Translations under genes and position numbers: made by a program | IMG/VR virus record: IMGVR_UViG_3300025771_000165 | Span: 1-25,689 of that record | Strand: one strand, 5' to 3' | DNA: 25,689 nucleotides | Source: a virus | In this document: positions 18,225-23,808 of the stretch, piece by piece | Layout: each line of letters opens with the position of its first letter | How positions within the stretch are numbered: position 1 is the stretch's first letter | The notes under the pieces: model-generated | What the model was told of the DNA's origin: nothing | Database searches by the model: none | Seen by the model: only the letters and a program-made list of their open reading frames with translations

Positions 18225-18407
18225 ATGTACGCAAAGAAGAAAAAAAAGAAGCCGAGTCTTTACGGAAAGGGTGGTATGCTCAAGAAATATATGTCGGGAG
18301 GGATTAAAAAGAACTCTTACAAAGAAGGCGGTGAATTTCCTGACCTGACTGGTGACGGTAAGGTGACTATGGCGGATATCCTCAAGGGTAGAGGAGTTGG
18401 GAAGTAA
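18225..18407 (+). CDS. Small basic protein with an EF-hand-like loop, 60 aa
   Basis: The N-terminus is strongly basic (KKKKKKPSLYGKGGMLKKYM). The C-terminal part contains DLTGDGKVTMADILKGRG, where Asp40, Thr42, Asp44, Lys46 and Asp51 follow the 12-residue calcium loop pattern DxTGDGKVTxAD seen in dockerins and EF hands. A single half-motif in a 60-residue protein suggests a calcium-stabilised loop, perhaps as a virion decoration. The role is unknown. Confidence 0.7.
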   Translation: MYAKKKKKKPSLYGKGGMLKKYMSGGIKKNSYKEGGEFPDLTGDGKVTMADILKGRGVGK

Positions 18408-18546
18408 GAACTACTTCAACCCTAAATTAAAACGAATCAACCCTGCTTGGGTAGCAACTAAGAATGCGGTTAAGCAAAAATTTAACTCTAAAGGAGGCGA
18501 TCAAGTCAAACACGGCGAGTCGCCTAGGTATCCCCAACAATCCTGA
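18397..18546 (+). CDS. Possible 49-aa ORF with a TTG start, overlapping the endolysin
   Basis: The frame from a TTG reads GSKNYFNPKLKRINPAWVAT after the first residue and would fill the 56-nt gap before the endolysin. Its composition looks protein-like, but the second half overlaps the endolysin by 83 nt and the start is a TTG without a Shine-Dalgarno, so it may be spurious. Confidence 0.25.
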   Translation: MGSKNYFNPKLKRINPAWVATKNAVKQKFNSKGGDQVKHGESPRYPQQS

Positions 18547-18934
18547 AGAGTGGGAGATCCACAACTTACGCGCTGTAGCAGAAAATGTATTTCAGCCTGT
18601 ACGCGATCACTTCGGGGTTCCAATCGGGGTAAGCAGTGGATATCGGTCAAAAGCCTTGAACAAAGCCATTGGAGGAAGTAAGTACTCTCAGCACATGATT
18701 GGGGAGGCGCTCGATATCGATGCAGATATCTACGGGAAGGTCACCAACGCAGAGATCTTCAACTACATCAAGAATAACCTCGAATGGGACCAGATGATCT
18801 GGGAGTTCGGGGATGATGAAGAACCCAACTGGGTGCATGTCTCTTACAAAGAAGCAGGCAGGAATCGTAAGCAGATCAAACGCGCCCGAAGAGACGAGAA
18901 GAACAGAGTATACTACACCGTAGAGAATGGCTAA
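18464..18934 (+). CDS. Peptidase M15A-family endolysin
   Basis: Probably cuts the peptide part of peptidoglycan at the end of infection. A 156-residue single domain without signal peptide: SSGYRSKALNKAIGGS (57-72), then SQHMIGEALDID with zinc ligands His77 and Asp84, an acidic Glu114 in MIWEF, and WVHVSY with the third ligand His125. This is the M15A layout of phage D-Ala-D-Ala-type endopeptidases. No holin is evident next to it. The C-terminus is basic (RKQIKRARRDEKNR), which may help bind the cell envelope. Confidence 0.9.
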   Translation: MRLSKNLTLKEAIKSNTASRLGIPNNPEEWEIHNLRAVAENVFQPVRDHFGVPIGVSSGYRSKALNKAIGGSKYSQHMIGEALDIDADIYGKVTNAEIFNYIKNNLEWDQMIWEFGDDEEPNWVHVSYKEAGRNRKQIKRARRDEKNRVYYTVENG

Positions 18935-19061
18935 GCAAGTAAACAACTTCGCCCCAGAGGAACACAAAGTAAGTCGCCCTGGGGTACACGCTAAGACGAA
19001 GACGTCAAGCAACAAGCGTAGCAAGAACTACAAAAAGGGATACCGTGGACAAGGTAGATAA
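18927..19061 (+). CDS. Small basic protein, 44 aa
   Basis: Frame MAKQVNNFAPEEHKVSRPGV, then HAKTKTSSNKRSKNYKKGYR. Short phage proteins ending KxSKNYKKxYRGQGR after a VSRPGVHAKTKTS stretch are common near structural genes; their role is unknown. Overlaps the endolysin end (8 nt) and the next start (17 nt). Confidence 0.75.
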   Translation: MAKQVNNFAPEEHKVSRPGVHAKTKTSSNKRSKNYKKGYRGQGR

Positions 19062-19812
19062 GCCTTCAGTCTGCTTTTTCATGTTGTATTACAAGCGCCC
19101 TGAACTTACCAGGATGTCTATGTGGCACATGGCTAAGGTATTAAAGAAGTTTAGAGACGCTGGTCATGAATGCACTACGGTGGTTGTTGGAGATGAAGAA
19201 GATCAAGAGGCTTATTGCAAAAAGCTTGGTTTGAATCATTATAAGCACGAAAACAACCCCTTGTCAAAAAAATTCAATTTTACTTTTAAAACCGCTGTCG
19301 ATCAGGACAAGGACTACATTTGCTGGATAGGTAGCAACAGTGTTCACTCTGATGAATTCTGGGATAAGTGCCTACAAAAACTTAAGGGACCCCCTGTGGC
19401 TTCGTTTGGCAGCAAGAACTGCACTATTGTTTCAAACGATTTTTTAAACCCCAGAACTAAAACTTGGGTTTCTAGACATTATTCTTTTTGCTCTTGCGGT
19501 CAATTTTACTTCACTCTAACCATAAAAAAGACATTTAACGTTTCTGATATTTTTACTAGTCGTCTAGACGAAAAGAAAATGGGGTTTGATGCAGTCATAA
19601 ACAGAGGCATAAAAAACAAATGGGGTGCAAAAGTTTTTGAAGAACTCCCTATGGACCCCCTCGACTGCGTTGATGTAAAAGGCGATAACGATATTCACGG
19701 CTTTGAAGTTTACGACATGCCTTATTATAAGCAACACTACACTAGAGATGAAGTTTACAGCAAGCTTGAGGAGCTTCAAATGTTAGAGTCCCGTGAATTT
19801 AAATACCCGTAA
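19045..19812 (+). CDS. Putative glycosyltransferase, GT-A-like
   Basis: A 255-residue protein starting at a GTG. Opening VCFFMLYYKRPELTRMSMWH is the usual first strand and helix of GT2-like enzymes. NNPLSKKFNFTFKTAVDQDK then parallels the 'N-x-G-xxx-A' helix, and DYICWIGSNSVHSDEFWDKC stands where the DxD strand is expected, but GSNS replaces DxD. Either the metal site differs or the protein is not an active transferase. The DNA is visibly A+T-richer than its neighbours, which suggests recent acquisition. The end overlaps the convergent regulator gene by 37 nt. Confidence 0.55.
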   Translation: MDKVDKPSVCFFMLYYKRPELTRMSMWHMAKVLKKFRDAGHECTTVVVGDEEDQEAYCKKLGLNHYKHENNPLSKKFNFTFKTAVDQDKDYICWIGSNSVHSDEFWDKCLQKLKGPPVASFGSKNCTIVSNDFLNPRTKTWVSRHYSFCSCGQFYFTLTIKKTFNVSDIFTSRLDEKKMGFDAVINRGIKNKWGAKVFEELPMDPLDCVDVKGDNDIHGFEVYDMPYYKQHYTRDEVYSKLEELQMLESREFKYP

Positions 19813-20216
19813 AAACGCTGTACCGCTAGCCTACCTTTCTGTGACAGCGCATAGCGAACTCTGTAGTTATATTTTGTCTCATCACGGAACAGATGATCCT
19901 CTAGTGTCTGAGAGGGAGTAAGCTTATCGAAATGTTTGTATAGGTACCCCGCTATAACCAGAGGGTATATCATCCTGTCAGCTAGGTTTTTACGATTCAT
20001 ACCATATTCAGACGCTACGTAGTCAATCGTGAAAAACTCTAAGTCGTAAAGGAACAACATGAGGTGTAGATACGACTTGGTTAAGTCTGGGCTACTCTCT
20101 AAGAACTCGTTCGTAGCTGACCGCAGGTTCTTTAAATAGTTATGCTTTACGTATTTATCTGGGAGCTTAGAGAAGTCTCTAAATAACCTGGATCTTTTTA
20201 CAGTGGACTTAGGCAT
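19776..20216 (-). CDS. Winged-helix (MarR-like) transcription regulator
   Basis: The only leftward gene in the right block, 146 residues. Helices at about 45-62 (SYLHLMLFLYDLEFF) lead to a helix-turn-helix at 63-88 (TIDYVASEYGMNRKNLADRM), then IAGYLYKHF and the wing YRVRYALSQKGRLAVQRFYG, as in MarR-type domains. It is divergent from the gene at 20257, and their -7 boxes are 8 bp apart, so it probably controls its own and the rightward promoter. It may time expression of the later genes; that is inference. Confidence 0.7.
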   Translation of the reverse strand: MPKSTVKRSRLFRDFSKLPDKYVKHNYLKNLRSATNEFLESSPDLTKSYLHLMLFLYDLEFFTIDYVASEYGMNRKNLADRMIYPLVIAGYLYKHFDKLTPSQTLEDHLFRDETKYNYRVRYALSQKGRLAVQRFYGYLNSRDSNI

Positions 20217-20229
20217 ATGAATTGTGTTG

Positions 20230-20237
20230 TATCTTTG
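20230..20237 (+). promoter_or_regulatory. Rightward -7 box TATCTTTG for the 20257 operon
   Basis: Perfect TAnnTTTG, about 19 bp before the ATG. The box is itself the left part of a small inverted repeat, TATCT-TTG-AGATA (20230-20242), which could be an operator half-site. Confidence 0.65.
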
Positions 20238-20244
20238 AGATAAA

Positions 20245-20252
20245 CAAATTTA
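20245..20252 (-). promoter_or_regulatory. Leftward -7 box TAAATTTG for the regulator gene
   Basis: Read leftward, TAAATTTG ends 28 bp before the regulator's ATG at 20216. It faces the rightward box across 7 bp, so RNA polymerase could hardly occupy both at once. No clear upstream TTTG. Confidence 0.5.
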
Positions 20253-20256
20253 CATC

Positions 20257-20559
20257 ATGGACTCTAAGACCACCCTCTTCTTCGCCGAAATGTACTCACT
20301 CGTCAAGAAGATGGAGGAGACTATCGACGAATTCGGAATGAAAGATCAGACGCTAGCCTCCATTGTCGTAGGAGTTATCGACTTCGATGAAATTGAACAC
20401 GGCGATACAGACGCCGAAATGAAGACCATGTACAGCTTCAACCTGCAAAGCAGAGCAGAGTTAGAAGCTGTCAAGGAAGTCATGGACAATGCATACAAAG
20501 ACGAAGACGATATCGACCTCGATGAACTATTGGGTGACTTGGGTATATCGTTAAACTAA
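20257..20559 (+). CDS. Hypothetical acidic protein, 100 aa
   Basis: Begins MDSKTTLFFAEMYSLVKKME and ends with an acidic tail (KDEDDIDLDELLGDLGISLN). Helical. No family recognised. It overlaps the next ATG by one base (TAATG). Confidence 0.7.
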   Translation: MDSKTTLFFAEMYSLVKKMEETIDEFGMKDQTLASIVVGVIDFDEIEHGDTDAEMKTMYSFNLQSRAELEAVKEVMDNAYKDEDDIDLDELLGDLGISLN

Positions 20560-20795
20560 TGGAAGGACTTATTAGAAAGATCGTCATCGGCAAAGAGCCG
20601 AAAGACGGCATGGCGTACTATATCGGTATGCGAGCAGGAAAAGGAGAAGTGTCTGCTATCTTGGAAGATGACTACCATCTTCATAAATTTGGTAAGAAAA
20701 GATACCTCATCTATATCGAGAACGAAGAAGGAACCCTCCTTTGGAAGAGCGTGGACGAAATGCCTTGCATGCTAGAATTCGATTTAAATTTTTAA
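20559..20795 (+). CDS. Hypothetical protein, 78 aa
   Basis: Beta-rich pattern (MEGLIRKIVIGKEPKDGMAY; RYLIYIENEEGTLLWKSVDE). It looks like a small barrel. No family recognised. It begins at the upstream stop and ends 3 nt before the co-chaperonin gene, so the three are one operon. Confidence 0.7.
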   Translation: MEGLIRKIVIGKEPKDGMAYYIGMRAGKGEVSAILEDDYHLHKFGKKRYLIYIENEEGTLLWKSVDEMPCMLEFDLNF

Positions 20796-20798
20796 TTA

Positions 20799-21383
20799 AT
20801 GAAAACGTTTGACTTGTTCGTTGTTGAAATCAAGAAACGCATCAACGACACCATGAAAACCGAAAGCGGATTAGAACTCTATATAGACAACAGATTTAAT
20901 GAATTCCAAAACAGAACCACAGAAGCGCCCGTCGTGGCGGTCCCGTTTAAATACGATACTGGAGTCGAAGTGGGTGACACACTCTACTTCCATCATCTTG
21001 TTGTTATTAACGATGGTCAGCCTCTTACTGGTGATGATGATCACTATCTTGTACGGTTTGATCCTAATCACACCGTTAATAACCAGGCTATTGCTTACAA
21101 GTCTGCAAAGACTGGGGACATACGTCCGCTGGCGGGCTGGTCACTTCTCGAACGAGTGGAAGAAAGAGAAGAGAAACAGTCTGATATTATCGACGTTGTT
21201 AAACTTAAGGAAAGCCCTGTCACGAAAGGGAAGGTCTCTTTTACTCCGCCTTGGGTGGAAGAGCTAGGTCTCGAAGTAGGAGACGTAGTTGGGTTCAAAA
21301 AGAACATGGATTACCGCATTACAATCGAGGGTACAGAGTATTACCGCGTCCGAGCAGAAGACTTGATGTATGTCGAAAGGTAA
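20799..21383 (+). CDS. GroES-like co-chaperonin with two cpn10-like halves
   Basis: A 194-residue protein, twice the usual GroES length of about 95. The second half has the cpn10 pattern: KGKVSFTP (143-150), GLEVGDVVGFKKNMDYRITI (157-176), then GTEYYRVRAEDLMYV (178-192), which matches the GroES ending 'GxEYxxxxExDIxAV'. The first half repeats the pattern in weaker form: VVAVPFKYDTGVEVGDTLYF (45-64) and YLVRF, AIAYKSAKTGDI (97-108). Phage co-chaperonins such as T4 gp31 team with host GroEL to fold the major capsid protein; this one probably does the same. A tandem fusion would change the seven-fold geometry, so each polypeptide may supply two adjacent positions, or one half may be structural only. 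Confidence 0.7.
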   Translation: MKTFDLFVVEIKKRINDTMKTESGLELYIDNRFNEFQNRTTEAPVVAVPFKYDTGVEVGDTLYFHHLVVINDGQPLTGDDDHYLVRFDPNHTVNNQAIAYKSAKTGDIRPLAGWSLLERVEEREEKQSDIIDVVKLKESPVTKGKVSFTPPWVEELGLEVGDVVGFKKNMDYRITIEGTEYYRVRAEDLMYVER

Positions 21384-21660
21384 GTTCACTACTATCAGCG
21401 CGGCTGAGCGCCTCATGTCTAGTATGGAGGTGGCTATCAACAACATGATCGAGGAGATAAAGAAGCCTGTCGATCCTGAAGCTGGTGGGTCTGCCCGAAA
21501 AGCGGAGCTACAGTCTATCAAGCAGACAGCTATTGATTGCAAAGAGCTTCTGGTAGAGCGCCAGAGACTAGAACAAATGGTTAAAGACCTCAGAGACAAT
21601 GGAGAAATCGAACAAGAAAAAGACTACTCAGGTGGATTCGCCGAGCGCTTCTCGAAGTAA
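21370..21660 (+). CDS. Coiled-coil protein, 96 aa, possible small packaging or scaffolding factor
   Basis: Frame MSKGKFTTISAAERLMSSME, then a long helical part (ELLVERQRLEQMVKDLRDNG) ending SGGFAERFSK. Phage proteins with this 'KQxAxDCKExxVERQxLExMxKD...FAERF' look lie upstream of TerL genes in several phages, so a small-terminase or scaffold role is possible. I see no HTH to prove it. Overlaps both neighbours. Confidence 0.6.
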   Translation: MSKGKFTTISAAERLMSSMEVAINNMIEEIKKPVDPEAGGSARKAELQSIKQTAIDCKELLVERQRLEQMVKDLRDNGEIEQEKDYSGGFAERFSK

Positions 21661-21781
21661 AGCTAGCGGATTGATCTACTGGGACGACTATGACTTTGAT
21701 AATCAGACAGATACGGCTGGTTACTTAAAGGAAGACTTCAACATTATCTACGATGCCCCAGCAGGACGGAACTCTAACTGA
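21599..21781 (+). CDS. Small hydrophilic protein, 60 aa
   Basis: Frame MEKSNKKKTTQVDSPSASRS, then KASGLIYWDDYDFDNQTDTA. Basic front, acidic and aromatic rear. It overlaps the previous gene by 62 nt and the next by 29 nt, heavy overlaps that lower confidence. Confidence 0.5.
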   Translation: MEKSNKKKTTQVDSPSASRSKASGLIYWDDYDFDNQTDTAGYLKEDFNIIYDAPAGRNSN

Positions 21782-22007
21782 CTATCCTTCGACTATAGAT
21801 TACTACAGCGATGAATGGACTCATGACTGGTCTACCGATGTATCTAGCACCGTACATTTTAATCCATGTAACACGCCTAACCCACCGTGGTGGTGCGAAG
21901 AACACGAACCAATCCCGATCGAACCGAACATTTTAATGATTGTTGGAATGTTCACATTTGGAACATTACTTTTGACAAAGAAATGCACCCGTAGCTCAGC
22001 TGGATAG
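21753..22007 (+). CDS. Small membrane protein whose 3' end overlaps a tRNA, 84 aa
   Basis: A hydrophilic N-terminal part rich in Tyr/Trp/Pro ([37 protein letters not shown]) is followed by one membrane helix at about residues 58-75 ([19 protein letters not shown]). The last eight codons and the stop (23 nt) lie inside tRNA-Arg, from the first base of the acceptor stem into the D arm. Translation and tRNA maturation from the same RNA would be mutually exclusive. No family recognised. Confidence 0.55.
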   Translation: MPQQDGTLTDYPSTIDYYSDEWTHDWSTDVSSTVHFNPCNTPNPPWWCEEHEPIPIEPNILMIVGMFTFGTLLLTKKCTRSSAG

Positions 22008-22058
22008 AGCATCTGCCTTCTAAGCAGACGGTCACAGGTTCGAATCCTGTCGGGTGTA
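21985..22058 (+). tRNA. tRNA-Arg (anticodon UCU)
   Basis: Complete cloverleaf: acceptor GCACCCG/CGGGTGT, D arm GCTC-AGCTGGATA-GAGC, anticodon arm TCTGC-CTTCTAA-GCAGA with anticodon TCT, variable loop CGGTC, T arm ACAGG-TTCGAAT-CCTGT, discriminator A. No CCA is encoded. It reads AGA and, by wobble, AGG. It lies directly before the glycosyltransferase cassette, whose first gene uses AGA/AGG for 17 of its 18 arginines by my count. Confidence 0.97.
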
Positions 22059-22072
22059 CTAATTAAGTATCA

Positions 22073-22966
22073 ATGAAAATAAGAATCTACTGGGATGGAT
22101 CTACCCTATGGAGAGACAGTGGGGCTAAGTTATCCCTTAATGAAAGCGATCTTTTTGATTTAAGGGATTTCTTTTATCTGTATGAGGATCGACAAAAAAT
22201 AATTAATGATGGGTACATCATTATGTACGTTCACAGGAGGCACTTAGAATCAATCAGCAAGCTCGTTTCATGGGTCCCTAGCAACGTGAGGTTAATATTA
22301 TGGACCAACGATTGGGCTCCTATTGACGTTCTCACTAAAATTCCTGATTGCACTTTTTTAGCGCCGTATATAATTAAAGATAAGGTTATCTCCTCTAGGC
22401 TGAACTCCAGGTATATTACTCAACCAGGATATAAGTTTGAGTCAGAAATAGATTTTGACAGCTGTGATGTAGCTTTTTATGGAACCTTAAGTTGGGACAC
22501 CGATGCACACAGAGACAGAAACAAGATCGTAAAAAAAATACTAGAAAACGTAGATAGCAAAATATTTTTTAAAAGGGAGAACGATCATGTCCCAATGAAT
22601 AGAAATAATTTTGATTTCAACCTATTGGTTAAAAGTCAATCAAATGCTTATAGAGCTGCAAAGTTTTCGATTTGCGCAACCTCAGGAAAACCTGGCTTTT
22701 CTCACATTCAGAGCAATAGGCTGTTTAACGTTATGGCTTCGGGTGGTTGCCCTTTAGTTTTGAGAAATGAAGGCATTGAGGACTATGTAACGGATGGTGT
22801 TAATGGAAGGATATTTGAAACGGCTGAGCATGCTTTAGACATAATAAACGAAACCAGTAGACTTGACTCCGATAAAATGAAAAAAGAATCTCTGTCTTGT
22901 TTTTTGGAAAACCACACCATAGACGTGCTTTATAGCAAGCTATTAGACATACTGAAAAATGGATGA
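22073..22966 (+). CDS. Glycosyltransferase, GT-B fold, CgeB/GT4-like
   Basis: A 297-residue protein. The C-terminal part has the nucleotide-sugar-binding pattern of CgeB-type and GT4 enzymes: QSNRLFNVMASGGCPLVLRN (213-232), GIEDYVTDGVNGRIF, then helix TAEHALDII. The N-terminal half is a weaker Rossmann-like domain (GYIIMYVHRRHLESISKLVS). The total is short for GT4 (usually 350-400). The DNA is A+T-rich and its arginine codons are almost all AGA/AGG, unlike TerL next door (17 of 43), so the cassette was probably acquired from another source. It may decorate the virion, host surface glycans or phage DNA; the sequence does not decide which. Confidence 0.75.
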   Translation: MKIRIYWDGSTLWRDSGAKLSLNESDLFDLRDFFYLYEDRQKIINDGYIIMYVHRRHLESISKLVSWVPSNVRLILWTNDWAPIDVLTKIPDCTFLAPYIIKDKVISSRLNSRYITQPGYKFESEIDFDSCDVAFYGTLSWDTDAHRDRNKIVKKILENVDSKIFFKRENDHVPMNRNNFDFNLLVKSQSNAYRAAKFSICATSGKPGFSHIQSNRLFNVMASGGCPLVLRNEGIEDYVTDGVNGRIFETAEHALDIINETSRLDSDKMKKESLSCFLENHTIDVLYSKLLDILKNG

Positions 22967-23618
22967 CGTTTACGGCACTATGTGCATGATGCCTAACAGG
23001 TATCCTAAATCCTTAGAATGCGTTATGTCTCTTAAGGGGCAGGTTAAAAAACTATTCATTTGTTTGAATGGATTTAATGATGTTCCTGAAGGGCTAAAAG
23101 AAGACTGGATAGACATTATACACATAGGTGAGAATATTGGTTCTGTTGGTAGGTTCACCAAGCTCCCTGATTTTGAAGGCCACCTTGTTTCTTGTGATGA
23201 CGATCTTGTATATCCTAAGCTTTATGTCTCTGATTTCTTAAAGAGGTATAAAAAGGTTGGTCCAGCTATGTTATCTCATCACGGTAAAACAATAATGTTT
23301 AACAAAGCCGTTAATTTTGTTGCCTGTTTACGAAAAAACACATACGATAAAGACTTGGACATACCAGGTTCTGGCGTGTTGTTTGTTCCGCGTGAATTCA
23401 AAGGATGGAACAAGATGGTTTTAGATTCTCCGAAAAACCCATCAGATGTATACGTTGGATGTATAGCTAAAAAAAACAACTACAGAGTTTTAGCCATGCC
23501 TCATCAAAAAGATTATTTTCGTTACGTTGAGCCACCTAAAGGCGAAACGATATATGACAAAGAAACAAAGCATCAAAATCTAGCGTCTCTGTTTAAAGAG
23601 ATATTAAACAAAATTTAA
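22959..23618 (+). CDS. Glycosyltransferase, GT-A fold (GT2-like)
   Basis: A 219-residue protein. The first strand and helix (VYGTMCMMPNRYPKSLECVM) and VKKLFICLNGFND are GT2-like; GENIGSVGRF occupies the usual 'N-x-G' place. GHLVSCDDDLVYP holds the DDD (80-82) that serves as the metal-binding DxD. IPGSGVLFVPREFKGW then resembles the acceptor region. It overlaps the GT-B gene by 8 nt, so the two form a cassette and may act in sequence on one glycan. Shares the A+T-rich character of its partner. Confidence 0.75.
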   Translation: MDDVYGTMCMMPNRYPKSLECVMSLKGQVKKLFICLNGFNDVPEGLKEDWIDIIHIGENIGSVGRFTKLPDFEGHLVSCDDDLVYPKLYVSDFLKRYKKVGPAMLSHHGKTIMFNKAVNFVACLRKNTYDKDLDIPGSGVLFVPREFKGWNKMVLDSPKNPSDVYVGCIAKKNNYRVLAMPHQKDYFRYVEPPKGETIYDKETKHQNLASLFKEILNKI

Positions 23619-23619
23619 A

Positions 23620-23808
23620 ATGCCAGACTTACATTGCCCAGAATGCGGTAGCGAGAGATTTGAGAGATCTCTCACTATGAAAGTAAAAGACGGAGAGGCC
23701 TACTATGTAGAAGGTCAATGCGAATGCGGAGCCCAGATGGAGCTCACCAATCCCAAGACGGGAGCCCCAGGATTCAAAAGAATGGGAAGATTTGGTAGAA
23801 GTTACTGA
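23620..23808 (+). CDS. Zinc-ribbon protein, 62 aa
   Basis: Frame MPDLHCPECGSERFERSLTM, then YYVEGQCECGAQMELTNPKT. Two pairs, Cys6/Cys9 and Cys34/Cys36, the second as CxC rather than CxxC, form a treble-strand zinc ribbon. Its TGA overlaps the TerL ATG (TGATG), so the two are probably coupled. Likely DNA-binding or a packaging accessory, but the role is unproven. Confidence 0.75.
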   Translation: MPDLHCPECGSERFERSLTMKVKDGEAYYVEGQCECGAQMELTNPKTGAPGFKRMGRFGRSY

